From Macrotrachela quadricornifera (taxonomy: Eukaryota > Rotifera > Eurotatoria > Philodinida > Philodinidae), in the NCBI GenBank assembly GCA_022393335.1, contig JAJEKB010020700.1, positions 1 through 64,000 of the forward strand: DNA of 64,000 nucleotides, read 5' to 3'. Shown in pieces: positions 1-11,840 of this stretch (positions within the stretch are counted from its first letter, which is position 1; each line of letters starts with the position of its first letter). A program made the translations under genes and the position numbers. The notes under the pieces were generated by a model. It saw only the letters and a list, made by a program, of their open reading frames with translations. It did not search any database and was not told the DNA's origin.

Positions 1-3000
1 ATTAAATATATCAATAACTTACTCGAATAGTTTTGAATTAAGTTGACTGGCGGGATTTGTATCCAAATATAGAATATTCTAAAAAATGATGAAAAAGATA
101 ACAATGGGCTTTATTAAAAATAAAGATGCATAAAATATATAAAGATTGTGGAATAACTGAACTATATGGTATTTCTTTGATATCGCTAAACATTCTTATA
201 TCTAAACTTCGATTTTATTCTAAACAATTCATATATCTTCAGCATTGATCAGTGGCGGCGCGAGCGGGGGAGGGTTAGGCGGGGGTACTCCCCTCCTGCT
301 TTCGAAAAATAAGGACAACTTTCTCCCATTTCAAGAGAAAACTAATCTAATATTCTTCAAAATTCGGAGAATTTGTCTAAAATTCTCCGAAATTGGGAGA
401 ATTTGTCTAAAATTCTCCGAAATTGGGAGAAAATCTGTCTGAAATCCTCAAAAATCCAGAGAAAATTTGTCTAAAATTCTCGAAATTTGGAGAAAATCTG
501 TCTAAAATTCTCCAAAGTCCGAAGAAAATTTGTCTAAAATTTTCGAAATTAGGAGAAAATTTATCTAAAATTTCCTAAAATCGCCAGCAAAGGCCCCGAT
601 TTAAATTATCAAAGATTTTGATAATCATAATCGAAAAAAATATGTACCATTATTAGGGAGAGCATTTGATTATCTTTTGACAATGCCTGTCACGGTCGCA
701 AATGTAAAAGGATCCTATAGCATAATGAAAATTATAAAAAACAGATTGCAAACGACGATGAATGATGAACGATTATATTCATTGGTATGATACACATTAA
801 AAGCATTACTTTTGAATGAATTACAGAATACAGAAATTCTTGAAAAATGGTAAAATAACAAAACTGGTCGTCGAATTTAGATTCAGCCAGTACCGATTTT
901 CTTTTTGTTTTAAATTTTTAAGAAAATTTAATAAATATATTAGCGAACTAATTATATAATTAGTTCGATTACTTATTTAGTAACATGCTAATCATCTACA
1001 ATGTGAAACGTTAAACTTTTTTTCTACAATCTCCGATTTTCAAAAATTTTCACATTTTCTCTCATTTCTAAAGTACCCACCCCCCTGCTTTTAGCTCTTC
1101 GTGCCGCCACTGTACATACCGAGCTACAGGCTGAAATTCTACTAAAATGGCTATAACTCTGGAAGGAAGACTTAAGGGCATGTATCCTTTTGGGGTTTTT
1201 CATACCTCATTGAGGTCTATCTATTGCCAAAAGATGAGCCTTAAAAGGCTTGAACACCTAAATGTGTTCCCTCGTAAGTCAATCTTTTGTTTTCTTTTCT
1301 GCGACTGTGAGAATTATTGAATTCTCGAATTCTTTCTTATCGATTTTTTTTCTCTTAGCTCTTATGCAGTCAAGAAGAAGATACATGACGTCATCTTCTT
1401 CTTTAATATTAAACTAATTTCAAGAAGGAGATGTATTCATTATTCTCCTTCTTGTCTTTGTTTTAATTTCATCATAAGTAGGAGGGAAGTACATGCTTCT
1501 CTCCTGCTTATCTTTGTCTTGTCTTAAATTCTTTGTGTGGTGTCTTTTTTCCATTGGGTGATCATCTATTTTAACATACTATTGAAAAGGATCTTTTGTT
1601 GAATCAAATTAACTTGTTTGTCAAAAATTTTCATTCTCATCTGATCAGTTGTACAGAGAAAACCCTCTGTAACAAGTTCATTAAAAAAAGAATTTTACTG
1701 CACAATAAACATGCTAAAATGTGATTATGCAATATACCAAAACAATCCGTGTACCATGGTGCATGCATAATGTGTTTCATGGGTGGTGCAAGGCACACTG
1801 TTTAAGGGAGGCAACCGAAGATTTTTTTGTCGATAAATCATTTGTGTTGGCGAAAATAGTGAAGCTATACTCAGATTATCGTCAAAAAAGAGATAGTTAG
1901 GGGGAACAATAAGCTTCAATTTGTCTCCCCAAATTTATTGTATAGGAGGCAATTGCTTCTCCTCCCCTATCAGACGCTCCGTCTACGATATGTTTTGTAT
2001 ACTTCGTACATGTGCTATGCCATGTGATGCGTGCATCATAACGTTCGAATACGTATCGTGCTCGAACGTACATCATTAAAACGTGCTTTATACATGCACT
2101 GCATCATACGAATTGATTTGGAATATATTTTTATAGTAATACGATTATATGAAAAACTTCTTACGGAACTTTTTAATACGTTTAATGAAAATTTCATTAA
2201 TGCAGGATAGCATAAGATGTTATAGATATACAACAATATTAGATAAATATTAGGGCAGATAGATTAAAATATATTTTTAAATAAATGTAAAAATATGTTT
2301 GACTTACACGTTGAATAAGTGATTCGAAAAGACGAATACTCATGCGAGATATCTGCTTTTTCACAGTAACTTGCCAAATCATATAATGAACTCCGCCAGC
2401 GATGAAGTCTAGGGCACCAATAACTATAATAATATAATAAGAAACCAGATTTTATTATTTATTATATTCAAATTATTCTATTGATTTTTTGAACTTACTT
2501 AATAACCAATGAACTAAATTCATAACTTTTGTTCGAAATGAAGGCATTGATGTAGCTAATGTCGATGATAACATCATACCAATATTAGGGCACAATCTAA
2601 AATGAAAATATAGTGAAGAAAAAGAAAAAGAAAATAAATATCAGTAGATAAATATTTCTAGTGAATTACTTATACAATTGATCATAGTTGGTTGAATTGA
2701 GTTTCGTATTCGGAGAACAATTGTAGTTACTTATATTAGGGCTAATTGAATTTTGAGATGGATCATGACAGTTATTACCAAATGATTCAATAGCAAACAA
2801 TCCTGCGAGTCGACTCAAAAGGATATTCACCGCTAGAAGACAAGCACAATGTAACAATAGGAGACAGAAAGTAATAAACATCAGAAGAAGATCGGTGCGA
2901 CTAGCAAAAGAAAACTAGAATAAAATAAAATGGATTAATTGTTATATATTTCATATGAATAAAAATTACCAGATTAGTCACACTGACTACTTCACTGTTG

Positions 3001-3256
3001 TTGTCACTTTCATTATTTTTGTCATTGAGTTTTTCGTATTTGTTATTCTTATCTTTACTCTCAAAGCATCGTCGCCAATCAGAAAAACTGAAAAAAAATG
3101 ACAATTTCATGTTATTTTTTTAAAAACTACATATTGATTTTTATCCTACCTATTAGCTGATAATTTCCTACTATTGTCATTGTCGTAATCATCATCGCCC
3201 TCTTCATCACGGAATGATTTCCGTTTTTTATTTAACAGAGGTTGTTTATCGCTCAT
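1..3256 (-). CDS. ABCB/P-glycoprotein-type ABC transporter, copy A, 5' part (partial)
   Basis: N-terminal part of a full-length ABC exporter, cut by the left window edge. Exons on the minus strand: 3256-3150, 3087-2970, 2914-2670, 2596-2499, 2423-2308 and 78-23. All have GT/AG borders and the summed phase stays open (684 nt, 228 codons, to the end of exon 5). The protein opens MSDKQPLL, followed by an acidic Asp/Asn/Ser-rich cytosolic tail. Exon 3 holds transmembrane helix 1 and a cysteine-containing extracellular loop. Exon 5 carries the cytosolic helix leading to IQR, and exon 6 begins with NILYLDTNP, the position of the ABCB 'DtnktGeL' segment. Exon order and lengths match copy B (22117-36746), except exon 1 (107 versus 104 nt). 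Intron 5 (79-2307) is swollen by a hAT relic. No stop or frameshift is seen, so it may be functional; nucleotide-binding domains lie outside the window. Substrate unknown. Confidence 0.85.
250..1112 (+). mobile_element. hAT-family transposon relic (deleted, transposase C-terminus only)
   Basis: Terminal inverted repeats: CAGTGGCGGCGCGAGCG at 250 and, read in reverse complement, CAGTGGCGGCACGAAGAG ending at 1112. CAGTGGCG-type ends are typical of hAT elements. From about 682 to 890 a plus-strand reading frame resembles the hAT C-terminal dimerisation domain (MPVTVANV, then SIMKIIKNRL, then MNDERLYSLV, then LLNELQNTEILEKW) and is broken by in-frame stops. The rest of the transposase is missing and is replaced on the left by a short tandem array (355-585). 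The 8 bases on each side do not match, so no target-site duplication survives. It lies in intron 5 of ABC copy A and is absent from the matching intron of copy B. Dead element; probably could be moved only in trans. Confidence 0.75.
355..585. repeat. Tandem repeat, about 30-33 bp unit, about 7 copies
   Basis: Degenerate direct repeats built on AATTCTCCGAAATTGGGAGA followed by an ATTTGTCTAA-type spacer. Each unit is itself an imperfect palindrome (TTCTCC...GGAGAA). The array lies inside the hAT relic, next to its left end, where it may have expanded after internal deletion. Confidence 0.8.
1113..2307. other. Remainder of intron 5 of ABC copy A
   Basis: No coding exon recognised. Three imperfect hairpins of like design follow one another at 1372-1404, 1421-1454 and 1475-1510 (arms such as AAGAAGGAGA / TCTCCTTCTT). 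The first 80 or so bases next to exon 5 and the stretch at 79-240 next to exon 6 still resemble the matching intron of copy B, so the ancestral intron was probably a few hundred bases long. Confidence 0.5.
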
Positions 3257-4502
3257 TTCAGTTTTTTTTTCTTCTAATATATGATTAAGAAGAAAAACAC
3301 TGAAAACAAATAGCTGTATAAATTACGGAGTAAAGTGATTGAATAATTATTGGTTGAATAACTATGTATGTCTCTTATTTTTTTTATTCTTTGCTTATAT
3401 TTTCTTAATAAAATGAGAAGGCTTATTATCAGTTGCCTCACTTGACTAGCCAGTAATCTACCATGTACAGAATATTTTTTTTTGATTCACTGATTCTATA
3501 GAGAACGTATGATTTTTGCGCTCGTTTGGTATGTATTTAGTAACAATCATTAATGCAGTTAGAATGAGATAAAAAGAACGATCAGTAACGCATATGAAAT
3601 GAAGGACGTGAATAACAGATATAAATCACCCTGAATAATTTTGACGCAAATCACATGTCACCTAAAAGAAACATGAAAAATGTATTTAAATTGGAATAAC
3701 AAATTATCTTTATCTTTTTCATATTTTATACGATTGAGAGACTTCTCAAATTCTAATTATCAAATCTTAGTAGAATGATGTACGAAATATAATAATGTGA
3801 AAAGATAGAACAGATGAACAGACTAATGAAATCTTTCACAGATATACTTGTATATATTGAATGATAACAATTTTATTCTGAAATCGTCTGTTTTTTCTCG
3901 CTGAGCTTGTCCTATTTGTATGAGTGTGTGAATAAGACAAATAATGCTCAATGACAGTGTCTTCGTACATATTTAATATTTTAAATACTGATTCTATTTC
4001 GAAAGAAAACTAACTGAAGAATTTCTCTACATGTTCAAGTCGTTTTCACTTCGTCCTTTGGTCATAAGTAGAGCTGGATAATATCCGACAACATAGAAAA
4101 ATAATTCATCCCCTCATGTTGTATATTCAAATAAAAAGAATATTGTTGATGCATTTTTTGCAAAATACGTTGATCATAATTCACAACTAAAATTTAAAGA
4201 TATAAGTTGTATTTTTTTAGTCCTTACTCACTGTTTTTATACTTCGTAAATATCATGTCATTCATCTCACAATGTAAGTTAATATCACTTGCAAATTGTG
4301 TAATTTATGTAGTTTAATGCTTTTGATATCTATTTATGAAATAATGGAAATTTTCAATCTTATACGATCATTTTCATCCTTTTATCACGACCAATATACT
4401 AGATGTTAAAGACAAAACAAAATACAATTCCCAATTTATTATAAAATCTCAAAAATCTTTCATTTTTATATATCACTTGCAAGTGTTTAAAAAAGATACT
4501 TT
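3257..4502. other. Upstream region of ABC copy A
   Basis: About 1.2 kb of AT-rich DNA upstream of the copy-A start. No gene, RNA or clear promoter motif recognised. Confidence 0.5.
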
Positions 4503-4622
4503 CAGAGCTAGCTCCGTGGAGCGGTCGCTCCGAGAGCAGAGCTAACTCTATGGAGCGATCGCTTCGAGAGCGGAAATAGCTCCGTGGAGCGGTCGCACCG
4601 GAGTCGGAGCTGCCTATCTCTG
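4503..4622. repeat. GC-rich 34-bp tandem array with inverted ends
   Basis: Three 34-bp units start at 4506, 4540 and 4574 and share the core TCCGTGGAGCGGTCGC with point differences. Each unit contains a short palindrome around GAGCG...CGCTC. The block begins CAGAGCTAGC and ends, in reverse complement, CAGAGATAGGCAGCTCCG, which resembles the CAGAGTTGGGCAGCTCC end of the element at 39639. The GC content is far above the surroundings. It could be a minimal remnant of a hAT-type MITE; flanking 8-mers do not match. Confidence 0.65.
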
Positions 4623-4826
4623 TTCAGAATAATTCTTTATTAAATTATTTGTTATAATATTCATATGTGATATTGATAAATCTGTGTTGAATATTGTTGA
4701 TGAAATAGATGATGAAGGACTTTCGTTGTGAATAAAATGTTGTGTCAGTAGCAATAGTATTGAAAAGTCAAAATTAATAGGAATTGTGATCATCATCTGA
4801 TATACTTTAAGATTACTCAATATCAT
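4614..4826 (-). pseudogene. Possible remnant matching the tail of the zinc-finger pseudogene at 37913-38840
   Basis: A 70-codon minus-strand frame with serine-rich SPSSSISSTIFN. Nucleotides around 4670-4780 resemble 37905-38020: both carry GATGAAATAGATGAT and, further on, a run like GTAGYAAYnGTATTNAAAA. Both lie about 1.2-1.4 kb upstream of an ABCB copy. I infer that the ABCB duplication carried part of the neighbouring gene. Weak evidence by eye; chance similarity of AT-rich DNA is possible. Confidence 0.3.
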
Positions 4827-5033
4827 ATATCATTTGGGGATAACCCAAAAGAATAGCTGAGATACTTTATTTTCACATAGAAGACTTGAAGTAACTTTCT
4901 TTTTTTTATGAAGTAATAGAGAAAATCAACTTCCATGTTCTGTGCTATTTCATCCCTATTCAACTGGTACTATAATACTAAAATTTCGATAGAATCTGTT
5001 TTTCGAGAAAACATAATTAACTGGTTAGAGAGA
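4627..5033. other. Intergenic
   Basis: Apart from the possible remnant up to 4826, nothing recognised. Confidence 0.4.
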
Positions 5034-5940
5034 TTAAGGCCCCCTCAGAAAAATGACTTTCCTGAAAATAAATCAATATTGAGTTTTTAGTATAGGAAGA
5101 TGCGCCGGAATTTCCTCTTTCAGAATATGTATGGCTTTTTGAAAAATGACTCAGTTTTAAAAGACTCATCGTAAAAAATTTCCACCCTACTACCCAGTTT
5201 TCTTAGGAATTTCTTCGGTTTTTCAGTTTTAAAAATTGCTTATTATTCCGTATAACAACATTGTATATAACATTTTTTTTGTATTATACATGATAGATGG
5301 CGTTAGCTTATTCACTTCTTACACACTTTAAAAAAGTCCATTGGCATATATTGAAAATATACCATATAAACATGTTTTTTTGTAATTTGACTGTAAAAAT
5401 CCATTTCTAAAACTTCTTTTGCGTTTTTCTCAACAAACGTAGTTTTCAATCAGAAAAATTGGAACTACTTTTTCCTGTTTTGAGCTATAATCAATATTTT
5501 TTTTTCGTTTTAAAGGTCTCAACGAGAGCAAACTTTTGTCCGACCAGTTTTTTAAAAGTCAATTCCTAGGCTGAGAAAAGTGGAATTTACTGTCGTTAAA
5601 CCACCATTTTTTCTGCTGATTTTTAGACCCTTCCAGTAAAATGGTCATAAAAAATCAATAAGATTGACTTTAAAAATTGTGTTCGGACATAAGTTGCGTC
5701 CTGACATTAGCTATAATTTGAGACAAGCTCGACCTCGATACCTTTTGTTACGACGGAGTTTTGTCAATTCTTCTGAAAGCCAAAAATGACCTAGGATGCA
5801 GCTGAAACTCAGTTCTAGTACGGCTTATAGGGCTGAAATTTTTACCAGAGGCGTATCGCACCAGGATTACTTATCCCTGAAAATTTCAGCTCAAAAGACC
5901 AATTCTAAGTGGGAAATCATTTCTGAGGGGGCCCCCTTAA
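5034..5940. mobile_element. TTAA-flanked MITE with GGCCCCCTCAGAAA ends
   Basis: Starts TTAAGGCCCCCTCAGAAAAA at 5034 and ends TTTCTGAGGGGGCCCCCTTAA at 5940. The ends are inverted copies apart from a five-base length difference, and both are bounded by TTAA, the target of piggyBac-type transposases. About 900 bp, with no transposase frame inside. Non-autonomous; class assignment rests only on ends and TTAA. Confidence 0.65.
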
Positions 5941-6784
5941 ATGGCTAAATTTTGCATTTCAATTTTCAATTACTTAATACATTATGTTAAAAATAAAATA
6001 GATCATAAGATGTTGAGTGACAAACTTTAGTCATTTAATTTGTTTTGCCAGTTGCTTAAATTTTCAAAATATTATTTTAGATCTGTTTAATATTACTTTA
6101 TTCAATGTACCATTTCCTTAATGGTTATATAGAAGATAATATTAATTGATATTTTACTGACTACTAAAATGAAAATTTTAACTTCAAAAAAATTTTTTCA
6201 GGATTAAATTTTATTGTACAAAAACCACTTCTATTCTCCATATAAGATAATACAACACACTTATTCACAGAAGTTATGTATTATCCTCAAATATTTTTAA
6301 ATTTCTGAAATTTATTTTGTGAAAAGATTATTGCTTAATTTCAACAAAAAAAATTTAACAACTATTTGGTTAAGAGTCAATCTAAATCAAGATTTTATCA
6401 AAGAATCTTTTATATTTTTCATTCTCAAACATGAAAATATTATAATAGTAAAATAAATTCTAATGAAAATTTTTTCTAATTAATTTTTATCTTTAATTCA
6501 TAAATTTATTTCAAATATTATTTTTCTATTAATATTTAATTACATATGACACATCTTATAATATAAATAAATAATCAAGTATATTTCAAATAATTATATG
6601 ACATCGATTGTCTATTTATTTCAAATATCAAAATAATTTTCTTTATGAATCAAATTTGATTTGACACTTATATCTTATTCCTTTTTTTTATTATCACAGA
6701 CATATTTCATTTGTCATGATATGAAACAATACATGTTATATAGTGTGATACTTATTATTTTAGATTATTTTTCTTTTCGTTTCT
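5941..6784. other. Intergenic
   Basis: AT-rich DNA; nothing recognised. Confidence 0.5.
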
Positions 6785-6982
6785 TTGATGATTATTATTA
6801 TGAATAATCATACAAAAACAATATTAAATTCTAATGTATTCATTTCAATGGATTATTTAATAGCAATATTTAGTCTTTTATGCATATTAATTCTTATTCT
6901 TTTAATATTATTTTTATTATTTATTAAACAAAAAAAAGATACGACTATTTTGGTGAATATGAATACAAATATTAATGAATGA
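6785..6982 (+). CDS. Doubtful single-pass membrane micropeptide (65 aa)
   Basis: Open frame of 65 codons; the second in-frame Met cluster or Met22 could be the true start. A polar N-terminus is followed by a very hydrophobic helix (about residues 24-47, rich in Leu/Ile), then a basic stop-transfer stretch KQKKD and a short polar tail. TTTAG at about 6759 could be a splice acceptor, so this may be a terminal exon. No family recognised. In such AT-rich DNA a Leu/Ile-rich frame can arise by chance, so this is a candidate only. Confidence 0.25.
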   Translation: MMIIIMNNHTKTILNSNVFISMDYLIAIFSLLCILILILLILFLLFIKQKKDTTILVNMNTNINE

Positions 6983-9556
6983 AAAAACAATATTTATTTA
7001 ACAATTAATAAAAAAAAATTGTTTTATTTCTTGATAAAAATGCAAGATAAAATTTTGCTAATAAAATTTATTCTCATAATAAATCCTGCAATTAATTTTT
7101 AATTGATATTACTTTTTGATTAGATTTGATTGTGTAAAGAAAAACATATGATTTGGTCATGTTTATATGTAAATATTCTTGATATTTATTGAATAAAAAG
7201 TTCATCTTTTATAGAACTAAATATCTAATATTTTGATTATAGAAAATTAACTTCAATCGATAAATATTTATAATACCATAGTCGTTTGATAGTATGATAC
7301 AAGAATCTTCAGCTTGAATATAAATAATATTTAGAAGCATTGCTTAAATATAGATATAAAACTCTAGAATTTGACTGAAATATCAAATGTTGATTCGATT
7401 TCATCACAAAGAAATCCGATCTACCAAATAGTATATATGCTGAAGCAATTGAAAATATTTTATTTAGATCATAGTTCTATTGTTTATGTATATATTTGTA
7501 TGTTGGGATTAGCTATTTGTATATGGATTTTATATTGATAATATCCAACGCTAAAAAAAGGTCAGACCTAGTATAAGATATCTTTTTCTTAATAAGTAAA
7601 TGAGTTGTTTTGATGAGAGCTTTCAATTTGAAAATATGAGTGCATGGTTAGATTTTCTTTCCATTTATCAATCTCTTATAATAATTAATTACCATTTAGA
7701 ATGTAGAGAAAAACTATAATATTGAGTTTTCTGTAGATAAGTTTATCCTTAGTTTTCATCACGTGCACAATATATTATCGATTACTCTTGAGTTAGAATC
7801 CGGTTTGATTTATATTTCTCACAGATCTTAGAAATTTTTTTCATTTTTCATAATGAAAACTGCTCGAAAGTTTATCAATTCTATTTCATGTAAGTATTTT
7901 TTATTTGAGTCTCTTTCTGCTACGAAATAGTAGTAAAACGATTGATGCTATAAATTTTATTAATTATCTAATATAAATAAGTATTTTGCAAATATTCTTT
8001 CACCAATTCCTTTTTTATATGACCTTTCTATAATACATATACATTGAATCAAAAACTATGGAAACGATTACAATTGTTGTGTAAGTTTTAGTTGCATGAT
8101 AAGAATAAAAGATAGAACATTTCTATTGTTTTCAACAATCAATCCTTATTCTTTACAGAAATGAGTAGTTTTAGTTGTTTCTTCACATTTTAAGATACCT
8201 TTGTCTGAAAATAGTAAAATCTATTTTTCAAGATATATCGAACGAGTTTTATTCTTTCGTACATAAATGAATGTTTATATTTACCTTCAAACAGCACTAA
8301 CTAATAAGACAAACTTAAAATAATAACATTTTACAAGAACTACAACAATTATAAAACCCAATTTCTGGGAACGACATTGCCACTTTCATAACTTGTTTTG
8401 GCAGTACTTACAGAGAACCATTTCGATTATTTGCTGATAAGATACATATCTATACTGAATATATAAAGTTTAATACACAAACTATAAATGTTTTATTGAA
8501 CGAAGAATTCATATTTATAATTTTCACATGTATTCTATATTATATAGTTAATACTAACTATGATTGTCAAGTTAGAAAACTACTCAATAATAAGAGTATT
8601 CACAAATACAAATAAATTACGAAGGTAATTCAATATAATTAATGTTTCTTTCTATGAATTAAGTATATATTTAAAATGGCAATGAACAAATGATCTGCAT
8701 TCGGTAGGCAGAAAAAAGTCGCTGAAAATACCGCATATCGAAAATATAATTAATATGGCTTCAGTAAACCTTTTAAATGACATTGTGTGAATAGGTCAAA
8801 ATAATATTCATATCAATTACTTATACATGATTAGCGTGTCCTCAAATAATATATTTCCTTTGCTTCATTGATAGTTATAAATAGGATTTTTTTCTCAATT
8901 ACTGACATTTGTTAAGAAGTATTTTTAACGGCATCCCATGTCATAATATCTAGACCGTCTATTTTTTTGGTATGAACGAGAAAAAAGTTACCCTATTTTA
9001 ATATCTATGAGCACTATACTGCTCCGACAATCATATTTGCAGAAAAAAATATATTAAGAGCCAGAACGATTTATGTCATTAATTTCATTAACATTAACAC
9101 GAATATATTAAAACTGCTATATTTTGTTACTTGTTAAAGAAAATTGTATGTTTCGAAAAAAGTTTCGATCAGAAGTCAGATTATTTCTATTTTCTCATTG
9201 AAATCTGTACAAACTAACTAATTTATGTGATCCTGAAAAATAAATATGAACAAATAAAATTATAATATTATTGATCTTTCTGTGAAATTCAGATATAAAA
9301 AGAAATCTTCTTAAAAAAAATTTGACTCGATTTGATCAATATTTTATGTCATACGTTATGAAGAAATAAAATAAAACTAGATTAAATTAATCATAATTCT
9401 ATTCAGCAGGAAGGAAAAATTGATTCTATTTTAAGCAATAGAAGGTCAACGAATGTATAGAGAACAGAAAAATAACTTTACTTATTTCAGAATCATATCT
9501 TGCTGTAACGAAAAAACCACTTCCAATATCAGTCACTGATTGAGTTAAGATTTTAA
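6983..9556. other. Intergenic, nothing recognised
   Basis: About 2.6 kb of AT-rich DNA. No long frame with coding character, no repeats with clear ends and no RNA gene were seen. Confidence 0.5.
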
Positions 9557-10082
9557 TCATAAGTAGAACTTAATGAGACTAGAAGAACCTTAACGGGGCT
9601 TGTCTTCATATACTGTTCTTCTCGAGTTATAATCGTATCATTGAATTTTCAACTTATGGAGAAGTGTATATGAAAAAAAAGCGAATTGCATAATTTTAGC
9701 CTGAAATTTTTCTTACAGATAAGTCTCATGATCACTTGATAATTCTAAAAAGTTCAACTCAAGAGAATGTGTTATTTGTGAGATACAGTATGTTGAAGGT
9801 AGTCAGTCTTTTGGCCTTTCATTATGACACATAATCATTTTTTTAGATGTTCGCCAATTCAAGATAAATACATTCTTTTGAGATAAATTTTTTCAAATTA
9901 TCTAATGATCATAAGACCTATTAATGGACAAAATTTCAGGGCAAAATTATGTAATTTACTTGTTTTCATATATATCTCGCTATAATCGGAAATCTAGTAA
10001 AATGGTCCTAATTTGAACAGAATATTGTATGAAGATGAACTGTTTTAGGATTCTTCTAGTCTCACCGAGTTCTACTTATGGA
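9557..10082. mobile_element. Foldback/MITE, about 526 bp
   Basis: The left arm from 9557 (TCATAAGTAGAACTTAATGA then GACTAGAAGAA) recurs inverted at the right end (to 10082) with a few mismatches. The similarity continues inward for about 80 bases. No coding capacity. Class unknown. Confidence 0.65.
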
Positions 10083-11216
10083 TAAAATATAAGCGATTAA
10101 CAGTTGGAGTGGTTTCCTCATTAATTAATTACTGTCTTAAATACAAATTGTTTTACCCTTAAAATAGTAAAGATCTGAAGGGTTATGATTCTTAAAATAA
10201 AGTGTTTATAAACAAGACAAGATTTAATGTTTCAAGGAGCATCTATTTTTAAAGTCAATCATTTGAAATTTTACAATAACAAAATCTAACTTGTAACTAT
10301 GTCATTATGTTCTCTATTTTCTTAAATGTAACTCGTTTACTTATATTAGTGGATGAAATCAATGACTGCATATGATTTTAGACGAATTATAAAAAAATAA
10401 TTATCGAATTCGATATTCTATTCATCTGTTTGTCTTATTCGGACCTCCTATTTACTATGAATTTTTCTTATTATATAATTGAAAATATAAAGAAGATAAT
10501 CATTACTTTGTTGTTTTTACTTTCTCTCGCTTTTTTCTATTCATAAATAATCTGTTAATTTTTGAAATATATCTTTATTATGATCAGTAATTAACCAATA
10601 TTTCTTTAGTAAGTCAAAGAAAAGGAACAATTCTTTTTTGTTCTATTTTCTATTTATAGAATATATCTTTGATTAGTTTGTAGGATCGTCTTTGTCTCAC
10701 TCGTTTTAGCTATTTTGATCAATTCAATGCTATGAAAATAATAGTCTCTAACGTGTCTTAAAAGATGATATGAAATTACGTGACGGAAACGAAAAAAATC
10801 GCAATGTATAATGTTTGATTATAATTGTAAAGTAATAGAATACGATCGTAGTTACCAGAAAGCATCATTAGGTGCATATTAATGAGAATATATGATTGAT
10901 AGTGAAGCTGTTCGTAATGAACTGAGAAAAGGATTAAATATTTATTGAAATATAACATGTTGTTCAATTAATAAACGTAATCGATGTTCCAGTGGCGCAT
11001 ATTTAATACCATAATGTCCTTGAGTAATACTTAAAATTAATACGCTATTTGATCTTTAGTTAAGAATATTTATTAAGAAAAAACTAGAATACATTATTTC
11101 ATTATAATTCAATTCTATGTACTTTTTTCATACTCAATAAATATTTATTCAACTTAAGTTCTTGAAAAATGTTTCTTTCATTAGATACAATTGACTGCAT
11201 CTTGTATCATTTATGA
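10083..11216. other. Intergenic
   Basis: Nothing recognised. Confidence 0.5.
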
Positions 11217-11840
11217 ATAAGGGTTGGACCAGATGTTTTGACTCGATTCATACAATAAATTTTTCTATGTGAAAACATGCACTTGAAAATTCGTCTCTGC
11301 CATAGAAAGATGCAGTAAAACACGTTCTACAAAACGATGTATGATCAATCTCCTCTCTAACATATACAATAAGAAAGTTGTAAGCTTAGAAATATGTATG
11401 AGAAAAACTAAAAATTAACCAGAAATACTTTAGAAAATATAACCATAATACTGAACTAACCTCAGATTATACATTTAGCTCATGATGCATTCGTTCTAAA
11501 GTTTTTATAAAATTAATTTTAGAAGTCAGATCATGTCTAAAATTAATAATATAATATGTTTGAAGCAAATACTCTATGAACTAAATCGATTATCTGATGT
11601 TAGTTCAGTATTGTGGTTATATGTTCTGAAATATTTTTGGTTAATTTTTAGTTTTTCTCATGCATATTTCTAAGCTTATAATTTTTTTATTGTATATATT
11701 AGAGGGGATCAATCATACATCGTTTTGTAGAACGTGTTATACTGCATCTTTCAATGACAGAGACGAATTTTCAAGTGCATGTTTTAACATAGAAAAATTT
11801 ATTATACGAATCGAGTCAAAACATCTGGCTCATCCCTTAT
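11217..11840. repeat. Long inverted repeat (arms about 250 bp)
   Basis: Left arm 11217-11472 is repeated in inverse orientation at 11586-11840 with modest divergence; a loop of about 110 bp separates them. Shared landmarks include CAGATGTTTTGACTCGATTC, TACATCGTTTTGTAGAACGTG (inverted) and AACTAAAAATTAACCA. A transcript through it could form a long hairpin. Frames inside it, such as one at 11660-11884, are arm sequence and not genes. Confidence 0.75.

Noticed and set aside
355..585. Tandem repeats considered as a CRISPR array
   Set aside because: Units abut without unique spacers, are degenerate, and lie in a eukaryotic intron within a hAT relic.
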